Of a stretch of DNA of 64,000 nucleotides, positions 33,478 through 43,467 are shown piece after piece (positions within the stretch are counted from its first letter, which is position 1; each line of letters opens with the position of its first letter). The notes under the pieces are model-generated. The model was not told where the DNA came from, made no database searches, and saw nothing but the letters and a program-made list of their open reading frames with translations. The position numbers and the translations under genes were made by a program. Source of the stretch: Shewanella amazonensis SB2B (GTDB lineage: Bacteria > Pseudomonadota > Gammaproteobacteria > Enterobacterales > Shewanellaceae); the NCBI RefSeq assembly GCF_000015245.1, contig NC_008700.1, positions 1,990,001 through 2,054,000 on the forward strand, read 5' to 3'.

Positions 33478-35034
33478 TTAGACCTGGGCAGCGGCATTGC
33501 TGCGCCCGGGTTCCTGCTCTCTGGCAGGGACGAATAGTACTGACAGGGCGGCCAATATCATGGCGCTGCCACCGAGGATCAAAGCGTATATGGGTTCATT
33601 GCCAAACAGGCTCTTGAGAATAAAACCAAGCACTGTGGCGGCCACCAGCTGGGGGATCACAATGAAAAAGTTGAAGATCCCCATGTATACACCGAGCTTG
33701 TTGCCCGGCAGGCTGGTGGAGAGTATGGCATAGGGCACAGACAGGATAGAGGCCCATGCAAAACCAACCCCTATCATGGGTATCCACAGCAGAGCAGGAT
33801 CGGCAATCAGGTAAAAGCTCATCAGCCCAATCCCGCCAAGGCACAAATTCATGATGTGAGCGCCCTTAAGGCCCAGTAGCATACACTGCAGCGGGATCAC
33901 CATGGCAGCCAGTGCCGCAAAGCCGTTGTATGAGGCAAAGAGCACACCAACCCAGTCGGCGCCGTCATTGTAGGCTTTGGAGAGCACATCACTGCTGTGA
34001 TAGTGATACGAGGTCACCGCCGCCGTGGTGTAAATCCACATGGCAAAGAGCGCAAACCAGGAGAAAAACTGCACCAGCGCCAGACGCTTCATGGCATGGG
34101 GCATGTGGAAGAGGTCGTCTACCACTTCAAATACCATTCCAAGCTTGCCGCTGCGCTTGCCCGCCGCGCTTAAACGCTGGGCGCAGTACCATTGCAGCGG
34201 GCCAAAGGCGAATACACCAAGACCAAGCAGATACAGTTGTTTATCCAGATCGGCGGCAAAGGTTGCTGCTGTGATGGCAAGGCCCAGAGTGCTCCATACC
34301 AGAGCGCCTTTGCGGTAAGCCTCTGGCGTACGACCATGGTGGCGTTCAAACCCGGATTGCTCGTGCCCCTTAAAGCGGCTGAGTTCTTCCGGGCTGTATT
34401 CGCGGCTGCTGATAATGGTCCAGCCAACGGCTGCAAGCAGCACAACACCGCCAAGATAAAAGGAGTAACGCACGGTGTCGGCAATTTGTCCTTCAGGCGC
34501 GATATTGGAGACACCGGCAAAATTAGACAGCAGATAAGGCAGCGCGGAGGCCACCACGGCGCCTATGCCGATAAAAAAGCTCTGCATGGCAAAACCTTTT
34601 GCCCGCTGTGACTCCGGCAATTTATCGCCTACGAAGGCGCGAAATGGCTCCATGGCGATATTGATAGAGGCATCCATTATCCACAGCATACCCGCTGCCA
34701 CCCACAGATAGGGCGAGTGGGGCATGATAAACAGCGCCAGTGTGGTCAGCACAGCGCCAATCAGAAAGTAGGGGCGACGACGGCCAAAACGATTCCAGGT
34801 GTTGTCGGACAGATAGCCCACGATGGGCTGTACCAGGAGACCGGTGAGGGGGCCCGCTATCCACAGGATGGGGATATCATCGATGCTGGCGCCCAGGGTC
34901 TGAAAAATACGGCTGACGTTGGCATTTTGCAGTGCAAAGCCAAACTGGATACCGAGGAAGCCGAAACACATGTTGAAAATCTGCCAGAATGACAGTGGCG
35001 GCTTATCTTTGAGTGGGGATGTGTGGGAAGTCAT
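33478..35034 (-). CDS. MFS maltose/maltodextrin transporter (GPH/SLC45-like)
   Basis: Inner-membrane carrier of 518 residues with about 12 hydrophobic segments. It has GPLTGLLVQPIVGYLSDNTW followed by NRFGRRRPYFLIG, the signature of the GPH/SLC45-like sugar carriers that include bacterial MalT-type transporters. ATG 35034 (MTSHTSPLKDKPPLSFWQIF) was chosen, as the upstream open frame lacks protein character. The 5' leader is long: a LacI-type operator lies 253 bp upstream at 35287. It should import maltose or maltodextrin with protons, judged from the flanking glucoamylase and regulator genes. Confidence 0.88.
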   Translation of the reverse strand: MTSHTSPLKDKPPLSFWQIFNMCFGFLGIQFGFALQNANVSRIFQTLGASIDDIPILWIAGPLTGLLVQPIVGYLSDNTWNRFGRRRPYFLIGAVLTTLALFIMPHSPYLWVAAGMLWIMDASINIAMEPFRAFVGDKLPESQRAKGFAMQSFFIGIGAVVASALPYLLSNFAGVSNIAPEGQIADTVRYSFYLGGVVLLAAVGWTIISSREYSPEELSRFKGHEQSGFERHHGRTPEAYRKGALVWSTLGLAITAATFAADLDKQLYLLGLGVFAFGPLQWYCAQRLSAAGKRSGKLGMVFEVVDDLFHMPHAMKRLALVQFFSWFALFAMWIYTTAAVTSYHYHSSDVLSKAYNDGADWVGVLFASYNGFAALAAMVIPLQCMLLGLKGAHIMNLCLGGIGLMSFYLIADPALLWIPMIGVGFAWASILSVPYAILSTSLPGNKLGVYMGIFNFFIVIPQLVAATVLGFILKSLFGNEPIYALILGGSAMILAALSVLFVPAREQEPGRSNAAAQV

Positions 35035-35445
35035 AGGTGTCCTGTCGTGGGTGCTTTGACCGCAATGAACTCGCGGCAGCCCTTTTATTATCGGATACAA
35101 AAAATCAGCGGCGAGAGCCTCCCTCAGACGCTCGCCGCCCAAGACCTGTTCCCACTTCGTGGAAGCGAAGCCGGGCGAGGTACTCCAAAGCCGGAAGGTC
35201 CATTCTTCCGTAACGACCCAGCCCCCGAAGGGGCTCATAATCAGCGCATTCATCCTAAACGGCGTACAGGATAAGTGACAACTACTTACATACGTATTCA
35301 TCCCCGCTGAATAACCTGCGCGCAACATGCTTTAGCCCTGGTGGCTCTGTGTTACCGACTGAAATAGTTGCCATTTTTGTTATTGGGCTTGTGTGTGAAT
35401 CTCTGGGTGTTAAGCTGCTGTTAGCATTAACAAACGGAGCCCAAA
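35035..35445. other. Gene-free region with long leader of the transporter operon
   Basis: About 410 bp between the divergent MFS and PaiB genes. It holds one copy of the ATACGTAT-centred palindrome (35287-35300) and, between that and the transporter ATG, a GC-rich hairpin GCGGCGAG/CTCGCCGC at 35108-35138 that would form in the transporter mRNA leader. No credible coding sequence was seen. Confidence 0.6.
35287..35300. promoter_or_regulatory. Candidate MalR operator 1 (transporter-glucoamylase operon)
   Basis: TACATACGTATTCA, with the perfect core ATACGTAT, matches the two operators near 43.3 and 43.5 kb in 11 or more of 14 positions. The even palindrome with central CG is typical of LacI-family sites. 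Confidence 0.75.
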
Positions 35446-36105
35446 TTGTACATTCCCGCGCCCATGAGTCTCACCGATGCTGAGGCTGTGAGTTTAATCG
35501 ATAGCCATCCCTTTGCCTTGCTTATCTCCAATCAGCAGAGGCTGGTGGCAAGCCATTTGCCACTGGTGTTTGACAGTGACAGACGCAGGATTATTGGGCA
35601 TATGGCGAGGGCCAACGGCCAATGGCGTGCCCTGGATGGCCAATCTGTGCTGGCGGTGTTTTCTGGCCCTCATGCCTACATAAGCCCCCGTTGGTATCAG
35701 GCAAAACCCGCTGTACCGACCTGGAACTACAGTGCGGCCCATGTGTATGGCACCTTTAACTTGCTTGACGAAAAAGAGGATGATGGTGGCGTTGAGGCCG
35801 TACTCAAGCACACCATCGCCCGATTTGAACCTGAGTTATGGGATGACGAGACCCTGATGCCCAAAGACTATGTTGGCAAACTGAGCAAGGCGATAGTCGC
35901 GTTTGAGATTGTGGTCGAACGCATCGAGGCCAAGGCCAAACTGGGCCAGCATCGCAAGATGGGCGATCAAGAGGGTGTTTCGGCGGCGCTCAAGTCTTCC
36001 GAACGGCTCGATGACATGGCCCTTTACCGTGAAATGCAGCGGATGGGACTGGGGCTGGGCACGGATAGCCAGACTGAACAAGTGGACCAAAGCAGAGAAA
36101 AGTAG
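35446..36105 (+). CDS. FMN-binding PaiB-like protein
   Basis: Protein of 219 residues of the PaiB family, a flavin-reductase-like split-barrel fold. It begins YIPAPMSLTDAEAVSLID, has a characteristic SNQQRLVASHLPLVFD, then HAYISPRWYQAKPAVPTWNY near the flavin site and LGQHRKMGDQEGV near the end. PaiB was first described as a regulator of protease genes in Bacillus; most homologues are of unsettled function. The start is TTG at 35446, supported by CGGAG 6 bp upstream. It is unrelated to its sugar-utilisation neighbours and has its own strong terminator. Confidence 0.88.
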   Translation: MYIPAPMSLTDAEAVSLIDSHPFALLISNQQRLVASHLPLVFDSDRRRIIGHMARANGQWRALDGQSVLAVFSGPHAYISPRWYQAKPAVPTWNYSAAHVYGTFNLLDEKEDDGGVEAVLKHTIARFEPELWDDETLMPKDYVGKLSKAIVAFEIVVERIEAKAKLGQHRKMGDQEGVSAALKSSERLDDMALYREMQRMGLGLGTDSQTEQVDQSREK

Positions 36106-36188
36106 CCCACAGAGCGGCTGAGCGGTAGAAGCAGAGTAGAGCGGGGATGGCTGAGCAAATCATTGAAAGCTCCGCCGAGTCAGCTTAA

Positions 36189-36230
36189 GTCTGGGCCCGG
36201 GAACGTTACGCTCCCGGGCCCAGACGTTTT
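36189..36230 (+). terminator. Strong terminator after the PaiB-like gene
   Basis: GTCTGGGCCCGGGA (36189-36202) and TCCCGGGCCCAGAC (36212-36225) form a perfect 14-bp stem followed by GTTTTT. Confidence 0.9.
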
Positions 36231-36283
36231 TGGCGTCATTATAATGGCAAAATTAAATGGGTTTTCATTACCAAATGGAACCC

Positions 36284-38164
36284 TTATTCCACCAGACTGA
36301 CGCGCACTCCCCAGGGGGCAAGCTCGGTGTGCTGATTTGCCGGAATACTGAGGATTGGCTCCAGCGCTTTCCCGTTCACTGCCTCAAGGGCTACCGCTAT
36401 ATCGGCGAAGTTTGCCGTGACCAGATACTGCCCCCGGCGAAACGTGAATACGGGCCCTGTGGATGGCAAAATCTTAAGCTCACCGGCCGACTTGATGGTG
36501 CCGGCCAGAGCCAGCATGGCACTGTAGGCCTGCCTGAGTTCGCGCTCGTTGGGCAAACTGGCAACACCCAGTTGTGCATCCTGCTGCGCCGCTCCGGCAG
36601 CTTCCTCGCTGCCCTCTTTCGTGTCTGGCCTTTTCAGATAACGGGCCATGGCCGGTGCACTGACGTAATCGAATATGCTGGTGCGGCTGGGTTTGCCAAA
36701 ACCGCCGGTTTCGCTGCCGTCCTCACCCAGGCTTTGGCCGAAATAGAGCAGAAAAGGCCCTTCGGTGGCATACAGGGAGACCGCCAGTGACGGCAAGGCC
36801 CGCTCAGCCCTGCCCAAAAACTCCGGGCTGGCGATACGCTGTTCGTCGTGGTTTTCCAAAAAGTGCAGCATATGGGGCGCGATATCGCGGATTTCGGTTA
36901 ATCGCTCACCGATTTGGGCCGTATCCACGGCATCTGGATTGGCTATGCCTTGCTGGCTGACGGCCTTGAGACTGTCGTACAGGCCAACTTTGTCGTAGAG
37001 CAAGTCCAGTTTTCCCAGGCCGATAAAGTCCCGGTAACGGCCGGGCTCGTACACCTCGGCAATGAGCAGCGCGTCAGGATTAACGACCTTGATATCGCTG
37101 GCAAGAAAACTCCAGAAGGACAAAGGCACCATTTCCGCCATATCAAAGCGGAATCCATCGACGCCCAGGCTCAACCAAAATCGGCTGATTTCCCGAATTT
37201 TGTACCAGGTATCGGGCAGGTTGTGCTGCGTGGACCAAAAGGCCTGATGATGCTCTATAGGGGCAAAGGCCAGCGCCGCAGGCACCTCAGGGAACTCATG
37301 TTTGCCATCCGGTGTCACCCCGTAATTGAGCTTAACCGTTTCATACCAGTCAGACGCATCGGGTTTGGGGCTGGTGGCACCATTGCCGGTCCATTTGGCG
37401 GGAGACTCCTGAAAATGGCCATCCTGTGCGGCATTCACCTTATCAAGACTTGCCGAAGGAGGTCGGTTTGTCTCGTCGGGCACCTTAAAGTCGGCCCCCG
37501 GCACATAGTAGAAGTGATTGCTTTTGGCGTAGGCCTTTTGGGTGTCGTCCCCGGCACCCAGATTTTGAATGCCCGCAGGCGCCGACAGGGATTGGTAATG
37601 ACGCGCCACATGGTTGGGCACTATGTCGATTATGACCTTAAGCCCCGCCTTGTGGGTGCGTGCTATCAGCTGTTTAAATTCCTCCAGTCGTTTTTCGGGG
37701 TTGAGTGCCAGGTCGGGATTCACATTGTAATAATCTCGGATGGCGTAGGGGGAGCCCGCCAGCCCCTTGACCACATCGGCATCATCCCGGGGAATGCCAT
37801 AGGTACTGTAGTCAGTCACGGAGGCATGATGCAAGACACCCGTGTACCACACATGACTTACCCCCAGGTGTTTAAGGTCAGCCAGCACCACCTCATCGAT
37901 ATCGGCAAATTTACCGCTGCCATTTTCCTCTATGCTGCCCCAGGGGGTGTTGGTGAGGTTTTGATTGCCAAAGACCCGGGGCAAGAGCTGATACACCAGA
38001 GGCGAGGGTGTGGACGCCTGCTGTTTCATCGTTACCGCGTCAGCGGATGTTATCTGGGTTGTTGACATATCCGTGTTGCTATTGTGTGGCACGTTGCAGC
38101 CGAGCAGGGCTGTCAGGCTGGTCAGGGCCAGCAGGGAAATGCGGCGAGAAGAAACAAATGCCAT
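36284..38164 (-). CDS. GH13 alpha-amylase, lipoprotein
   Basis: Protein of 626 residues. The signal peptide ends in a lipobox LTALLGC (lipidated cysteine near residue 23), so it is envelope-anchored. The GH13 barrel has VIIDIVPNH (region I), DGFRFDMAE with the nucleophile aspartate (II), LLIAEVYE with the acid glutamate (III) and FLENHDEQR with the stabilising aspartate (IV). It should cut internal alpha-1,4 bonds of starch or maltodextrin in the periplasm or at the outer membrane. It is last in a minus-strand operon behind the neopullulanase-like enzyme (5-bp gap) and the TonB receptor. Confidence 0.92.
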   Translation of the reverse strand: MAFVSSRRISLLALTSLTALLGCNVPHNSNTDMSTTQITSADAVTMKQQASTPSPLVYQLLPRVFGNQNLTNTPWGSIEENGSGKFADIDEVVLADLKHLGVSHVWYTGVLHHASVTDYSTYGIPRDDADVVKGLAGSPYAIRDYYNVNPDLALNPEKRLEEFKQLIARTHKAGLKVIIDIVPNHVARHYQSLSAPAGIQNLGAGDDTQKAYAKSNHFYYVPGADFKVPDETNRPPSASLDKVNAAQDGHFQESPAKWTGNGATSPKPDASDWYETVKLNYGVTPDGKHEFPEVPAALAFAPIEHHQAFWSTQHNLPDTWYKIREISRFWLSLGVDGFRFDMAEMVPLSFWSFLASDIKVVNPDALLIAEVYEPGRYRDFIGLGKLDLLYDKVGLYDSLKAVSQQGIANPDAVDTAQIGERLTEIRDIAPHMLHFLENHDEQRIASPEFLGRAERALPSLAVSLYATEGPFLLYFGQSLGEDGSETGGFGKPSRTSIFDYVSAPAMARYLKRPDTKEGSEEAAGAAQQDAQLGVASLPNERELRQAYSAMLALAGTIKSAGELKILPSTGPVFTFRRGQYLVTANFADIAVALEAVNGKALEPILSIPANQHTELAPWGVRVSLVE

Positions 38165-38169
38165 GGGGA

Positions 38170-40221
38170 TTAAAACTCCAGCAGGGTAACGGGGGATGAC
38201 ACAGTGAGTGTGGCCGGTAATGAAAAATGCCTGTTATCGAGCACACTCTTTACGTCCGTGTTCAGGGGCAGGAAATCGGTGAAGTGCCCCATATCCAGAC
38301 TCACAGAATCTTTGTTTTTATTAAAGATAACCATCAGATTTTTGGCGTCAGGGTTATCATCTGGTGCTTGTCTCAGCTGCACATAAAGGCCACTTTGTGG
38401 CACAAAATGAACCAGTTTGCCCCTGTGCACCGCATCACTGGTTTTACGAAAATGCAGCAATGCACGGATAAACTCAAAGGCCGTTTTTGAGTCGCCCGCC
38501 ATGGCATCTATGTCTGACTTACTGAATCCGGCCTTGCCGAAGCCGGGCATATCCGCCCGCACGGCGCCGTCGTTGCGCCCCTCAACAGGACTTTGCATGG
38601 CAAATTCAGTGCCATAGAAAATCTGCGGCACCCGGTTTGACAAGAGCACGTAGGCAAGCGCGAGCTTGAACTTGTTCATATCGCGCCCAAGCAGGCTGTA
38701 GAGGCGGTTGGTGTCGTGGTTGCCTTCAAACAGCACCAGATTTTGGGCATGGGGATAGAGCATATCGTTGGCAAGGGCCTCATAGAGGCGGATAAGGCCT
38801 GTGCCCCAGCGCTCTTCCTCATTGACTGCCTGCAATAAGACTTCATAGAGGGGAAAGTCCATCAGTCCCGGCAGAGACGTTTGATATCCATCGGGATTTT
38901 GCTTTGCCCGCTGCCAATACGACACTACCGCAGGATTGCCGCTCCATTCTTCCCCCACCATGTTGAAATGGGGATATTCCGCCATGATGGCCTCGGAAAA
39001 CGCCTTGAGGAAGTGCTTATCTGAGTAAGACCAGGTGTCGATTCTCAGACCCGACAGCCCCGCGTATTCAATCCACCAAAGGTTATTTTGAATCAGGTAA
39101 GTGGCAAGGTGGGGATTACGCTGATTGAGGTCCGGCATGCTGTCCACAAACCAGCCGTCGGTAAAGGCGGCCGCATCTTTGGGCGCGGCGTAAGGGTCCT
39201 GAACCGCCGTGCGTCTGTGGCTGGTGTGCATTGACCGGGGATTGACCCAGTCATTAAACGGCAGATCCTGCATCCAGGGATGTCCCGAACCCATGTGATT
39301 GAGTACTACATCCATGATGACGCCAAGGCCTCTATCGGCTGCTTTTCTGACCAATGCCTGATATTGCGCATTGCTGCCGAAGCGGGCATCGATTTGATAA
39401 AAATCTGTGATGGCGTAGCCATGATAGGAATAGGCCGGCTGACGATTTTCCAGCAGTGGATTTAGCCAAAGCTGGGTCACTCCAAGGTCGTTAAGATAAT
39501 CGAGCCTGTGCTCAATACCGGCCAGATCGCCACCGTGGCGGGCGTTGTCGCGACTGTTGCCAGGTTCGCTGTAGACCGGGTTACTGGGCTTGTCGTCAAA
39601 ACCGGGCAGATTGTCATTCGCTTTATCGCCATTGGCAAAACGGTCGGGGGTGATGAGATACATCACGTCCCTGTTGCCGTACCCCTGACGTTCCTTGCTA
39701 CCGGGGGCTCTTGCTTTAAGCTCGTATGGGATTGTCAGGTCAGTTGCCGGATTGATTGTGCTTGCGGGGCGGCTTAGCACCAGAGTGAGGATGCCGGTAC
39801 TGGCGGTCGAGAGGTCGAGCTTCACAAACAGGTAGTTGGGGCTGTCGCCGGGAATGATCTCCAGCAGTTTTGCGCCAAGGGCATTTTCAAGCCTCAGGGT
39901 ACTGTGTGCGACTCCTTCACCTGTGATCATCAATTCAAGCTGAGGGTTTTCCATCCCAACCCACCAGTTCAGGGGCTCGACCTTCACTTGCTCGACTTTC
40001 ACTGAGCTTGACGTAACCCCATGGCCGGAATGCGGCGCCTGACTGAGGCTGAGGGGATTGAGTGTATTGCTGTTTAAGGCGTTTTCGTGCCCCTGCATGG
40101 GCACACAGAGGGCGGCAGTGGATGTGGCCGCACTTAAGCCGATAAACACCGTCAGGCACAGGCGCCGGGCGACGCGACTGTGGATGGCAGCGCCCTGCGC
40201 GCTTAATGTGAGTTGCTCCAT
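38170..40221 (-). CDS. GH13 neopullulanase/cyclomaltodextrinase-like enzyme
   Basis: Protein of 683 residues. A basic N-terminus and hydrophobic stretch (LCLTVFIGLSAATSTAA) suggest export. An N-terminal immunoglobulin-like domain (about residues 80-175) of the cyclomaltodextrinase type precedes the GH13 barrel: VMYLITPDRFANGD, VIMDVVLNHMG, LRIDTWSYSD (nucleophile D), NMVGEEWSG (acid E) and LFEGNHDTNRL (third D). It hydrolyses cyclodextrins, pullulan or maltodextrins. The ATG at 40221 has a perfect AGGAGG 5 bp upstream. It is 83 bp downstream of the TonB receptor with a hairpin between. Confidence 0.92.
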   Translation of the reverse strand: MEQLTLSAQGAAIHSRVARRLCLTVFIGLSAATSTAALCVPMQGHENALNSNTLNPLSLSQAPHSGHGVTSSSVKVEQVKVEPLNWWVGMENPQLELMITGEGVAHSTLRLENALGAKLLEIIPGDSPNYLFVKLDLSTASTGILTLVLSRPASTINPATDLTIPYELKARAPGSKERQGYGNRDVMYLITPDRFANGDKANDNLPGFDDKPSNPVYSEPGNSRDNARHGGDLAGIEHRLDYLNDLGVTQLWLNPLLENRQPAYSYHGYAITDFYQIDARFGSNAQYQALVRKAADRGLGVIMDVVLNHMGSGHPWMQDLPFNDWVNPRSMHTSHRRTAVQDPYAAPKDAAAFTDGWFVDSMPDLNQRNPHLATYLIQNNLWWIEYAGLSGLRIDTWSYSDKHFLKAFSEAIMAEYPHFNMVGEEWSGNPAVVSYWQRAKQNPDGYQTSLPGLMDFPLYEVLLQAVNEEERWGTGLIRLYEALANDMLYPHAQNLVLFEGNHDTNRLYSLLGRDMNKFKLALAYVLLSNRVPQIFYGTEFAMQSPVEGRNDGAVRADMPGFGKAGFSKSDIDAMAGDSKTAFEFIRALLHFRKTSDAVHRGKLVHFVPQSGLYVQLRQAPDDNPDAKNLMVIFNKNKDSVSLDMGHFTDFLPLNTDVKSVLDNRHFSLPATLTVSSPVTLLEF

Positions 40222-40251
40222 TGCAACCTCCTGTTGACCGGAAAACAAATA

Positions 40252-40279
40252 AAAAGACCTGCCCTGGGGCAGGTCTTTT
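40252..40279 (-). terminator. Hairpin between TonB receptor and neopullulanase genes
   Basis: AAAAGACCTGCCC and GGGCAGGTCTTTT form a 13-bp perfect stem with a 2-base loop, with T-rich ends on both strands. It sits inside an otherwise continuous operon, so partial termination would lower enzyme expression relative to the receptor. Confidence 0.8.
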
Positions 40280-40304
40280 CAGGGTGCCGCTTTCAAAAAG
40301 CTGC

Positions 40305-43127
40305 TTACATTGAGTAGCTCATACCCAGGAAGTACTGGCGACCAAAGGACTGGATGGTCCCTGTCTGATACTCCTCACCGAAGTAAGTCTTGTTGGGCTC
40401 GTCGGTCAGGTTATTGATCTGGAACAGGAACTTAAGGCCGTTATCCAGAGCGTAAGACGCCTGATAGTCGAAGATGGTTTCGGCATCGAAGAAGGCCAGC
40501 TGGGTTTCAACCGCAACCTGCTCAGACACATAACCACTGCGATAACGCATGCTCAAACGGGTATCGAAACCGTCCAGGGTGTAGAAGAGTGTGGTGTTAA
40601 CCACGTGCTCAGACAAACCTGGCAGCGGAATATCCAGAGATGAGCCGCTCAAATCGGTGGTGAACTGCACTTCACTGTCAGAGTAAGAGTAGCTGCCGGT
40701 GAAGCCCAGACCACTCAAAGGATCGGGCAGGAAGTCAAATACCTGGGTGTAAGCCAGCTCAACGCCGCGGATGTAGCCACCCTTGTCGTTGTTGATGGCG
40801 GTTTGGTATTGGCCTTCGTCTTTCACCACCGGGAACTCAACACCATTGTCGATAATGGTATCGGGCACCAGGAAACCGGCTGCTTCGAAATCGAATGGCT
40901 GTATGGTGAAGTTGTTAATGAAAGACTTGATGTCTTTGTAGAACAGGGCTACGACCACGGCGCCTTCGCTGTCTTCAAAGTAGTGCTCGTAAGACAGGTC
41001 AAACTGATCGGCGTAGAAGGGATCCAGCAGTGGGCTGGTGTTGCCCCATGCGTTGTACTTCTTGTAGCCGGGAGTGGCGGCATCGTCATACCAGCTGCCC
41101 ATGCCTGACTTCAGCTTATCGATAGGCGGGCGTGCCATCACGGAGGCGGCGGCAAAACGCAGCTGATCGTTATCGGTCAGGTGGAAGTTCAGGTTCAATG
41201 AGGGCAGGTAGTCGGTGTAAGTCTTACCCACTTCGTTGCGGATATAATCTGTGCTCACCACGCCTTTTTCGTCGGTGATGGCTTCACCCAGACCAAAGCC
41301 CACCTGCTGCAGACCGGTACTGGACTGATCGGTATGCACTACGCGAAGGCCCAGATTACCAGTCACTTTCACGTCGGCCAGATCAAACTCCAGATTGGCC
41401 TGCACATAACCGGCGAGTACATCTTCGTTTACCGCACCGCTTTGGATCATGGTCCAGTTATTGGACCAGTTGGCGGTAGGGGCAAAAGGATCCTGACCTG
41501 TGGCAGCAAGCTGTGCATTCACCAGATCAACGGCCTTGTCGAAGTCGATGGCAAGGAAGCTTGGGTAACCGGCGAGTTCACCGCCAAAGTTAACCACGCT
41601 GGTCATGTCGTCGGTCAGACGCAGTACGGGTTGGTTGGCCGGATTGTGGCCAAACTCGAAACCGTAACCTGCCTGTGAACGTTGGGCGTTGAATTCGCGC
41701 TCAGAGTAACGCACACCAAACTCAACTGAAGAGACAAAAGCGGTATCCAGCTGATAGTTGAAGTCCAGCTTGTACGCAATCAGATCGTTTTGCTGGTTGT
41801 AGGGCCACATGCCCACTTCTTTCAGGCCCAGGGTACTCAGGTCGGTGTAGTCGTTGGTGACCGAGATGGAGGCTGGGTTCAGATCGTTCAGCTGATAGCT
41901 GATGGACTCGGCGGCGCGGATTTCATTGTCGATATCCTGATACACAACGGCACGGGTACCACCGTTCACAAACTCGCCATCGGCCTTGGAGTAACTGATA
42001 TCGGCTGAAACGGTCAGGGCATCGCCGTTGTTCCACTCTACGTTGAAAGAGCCAGAGGTCAGCTCTGAATACTTGGAGTCGTTATCGTTCACCACAAACA
42101 GGGCAAAGTTATCTGTGCCATCGGTGCTCACGGTGCCGCCAATCATGGAGCCATTTTTAATGTTGGCGTTGGTGATGGTGCCGTTTTGCAGTGACTTCAC
42201 CCGGAAACCGCGGGCAAAGTTTTCTGAATCGAACTGTGAGTGGAACAAATCACCTTTGAAAGACCAGTTATCATTGGGGCGCCAGTGAATGGCAGCCATG
42301 TAACCGTCGCGGGTGTCTTCGCCACCTTTTTGCTGCATTTCAAAGCCTTCGCTGATGGACTCAACCACGCCATCACCGTTGACATCTTTCTTGGCATCGT
42401 TGAAGCGCAAACCGATAAACTGGCTGGCAACAAAAGGCTGGTACAGGTGCGCGTAACCCAGGGCAACACCCAGGGTTTCTTCCAGGAACTTGCCCTGATA
42501 AGAGAAGCTTAAGCGATTGCCGTACTCGTTGGCATCGGCAACTTCATCGGCGCGATCGTTAAAGGCACCGCGGGCATTAAAGGTAAAGTTTTGCTCTTTT
42601 GCAGCGCGCAGTGGATCGGCTGTTTTCAGCTCAACGGTACCGGCCACGCCACCTTCAATCAGGGATGCCTTGGGTGACTTGTAAACAGCGGCCTGGCTGA
42701 TGAGCTCAGAAGGATACTGGTCAAATTCGATAGCACGCTTGCTGCCGGTGGTGACCTGCTCGCGGCCATTCAGGGTGGCAAACACAAAGTCACCATCCAA
42801 ACCACGAATGTTCAGGCCGCTGGCCTGGCCGCCGGTACGCACGGCAGTGATGCCGGGCAAGCGGGTGAGGGCGTCGGCGATGGACTGATCGGGCAGGGCG
42901 CCCAAATCGTCGGCAGAGATGGATTCAGAGACTGTATCGCCAAAACGTTTTTCGTTGAGCGACTTGATCACGCTGGTGCGAAAGCCCTTTACGGTGATCA
43001 CTTCGATATTGGCAGCGTCTTCTTTGTTTACATCTTTTTCTTCAGAAGGTTCGGCTGCCAGTACCTGCATACTGAAACCGGCAGCGAGCAACGCCACGGT
43101 CAGCAGGTTTGGTTTAAATTGCATCAT
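40305..43127 (-). CDS. TonB-dependent receptor for maltodextrin
   Basis: Outer-membrane receptor of 940 residues. Signal peptide to about residue 24 (LLAAGFSMQVLAA), a TonB-box-like segment IEVITVKGFR, a plug domain with ALPDQSIADALTRLPGI and GLNIRGLDGDFVFATLNGRE, and a large beta barrel of about 22 strands ending YFLGMSYSM. This subfamily (COG1629, carbohydrate type in Shewanella, Xanthomonas and Caulobacter) imports oligosaccharides. Its place at the head of the amylase operon, downstream of a LacI-type operator 191 bp upstream, points to maltodextrin as substrate. Confidence 0.92.
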   Translation of the reverse strand: MMQFKPNLLTVALLAAGFSMQVLAAEPSEEKDVNKEDAANIEVITVKGFRTSVIKSLNEKRFGDTVSESISADDLGALPDQSIADALTRLPGITAVRTGGQASGLNIRGLDGDFVFATLNGREQVTTGSKRAIEFDQYPSELISQAAVYKSPKASLIEGGVAGTVELKTADPLRAAKEQNFTFNARGAFNDRADEVADANEYGNRLSFSYQGKFLEETLGVALGYAHLYQPFVASQFIGLRFNDAKKDVNGDGVVESISEGFEMQQKGGEDTRDGYMAAIHWRPNDNWSFKGDLFHSQFDSENFARGFRVKSLQNGTITNANIKNGSMIGGTVSTDGTDNFALFVVNDNDSKYSELTSGSFNVEWNNGDALTVSADISYSKADGEFVNGGTRAVVYQDIDNEIRAAESISYQLNDLNPASISVTNDYTDLSTLGLKEVGMWPYNQQNDLIAYKLDFNYQLDTAFVSSVEFGVRYSEREFNAQRSQAGYGFEFGHNPANQPVLRLTDDMTSVVNFGGELAGYPSFLAIDFDKAVDLVNAQLAATGQDPFAPTANWSNNWTMIQSGAVNEDVLAGYVQANLEFDLADVKVTGNLGLRVVHTDQSSTGLQQVGFGLGEAITDEKGVVSTDYIRNEVGKTYTDYLPSLNLNFHLTDNDQLRFAAASVMARPPIDKLKSGMGSWYDDAATPGYKKYNAWGNTSPLLDPFYADQFDLSYEHYFEDSEGAVVVALFYKDIKSFINNFTIQPFDFEAAGFLVPDTIIDNGVEFPVVKDEGQYQTAINNDKGGYIRGVELAYTQVFDFLPDPLSGLGFTGSYSYSDSEVQFTTDLSGSSLDIPLPGLSEHVVNTTLFYTLDGFDTRLSMRYRSGYVSEQVAVETQLAFFDAETIFDYQASYALDNGLKFLFQINNLTDEPNKTYFGEEYQTGTIQSFGRQYFLGMSYSM

Positions 43128-43317
43128 TCATCTTTCCCCTTTGGTCGCGGCCCATGTCGTGCCCGCGAGCTTGCTTGGATGTTGGGACAACAGTCATTGC
43201 TTATTAATGTTATTGGGCATTCATGCACTTAAATTACTGCATAAGGCTGCTTTTATGACCAACATGTTGCACAACGGTGACGATACTACTCCCGCCCTTT
43301 CTTCCTGCTCAACCGAG

Positions 43318-43331
43318 TGCATACGTATTCA
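43318..43331. promoter_or_regulatory. Candidate MalR operator 2 (TonB receptor-amylase operon)
   Basis: TGCATACGTATTCA: the left half is identical to that of operator 3, and the right half carries the same ATTCA as operator 1. It is 191 bp upstream of the receptor ATG. Confidence 0.78.
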
Positions 43332-43467
43332 AAGCCGTGTCAGAGGCGAAAATGACCCCGGATGAGGGAAGCAGTACGGCAATTGTCAGTCAGTTTTTGA
43401 TGCTTAAGTGTATGAAAAAATATAAGTATATGGATAAGGCTCACGCAACAGGTGGTGCTTCATTTTG

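Noticed and set aside
36914..38065. 383-codon open frame on the plus strand
   Set aside because: Antisense to the GH13 alpha-amylase, which has all four catalytic regions.
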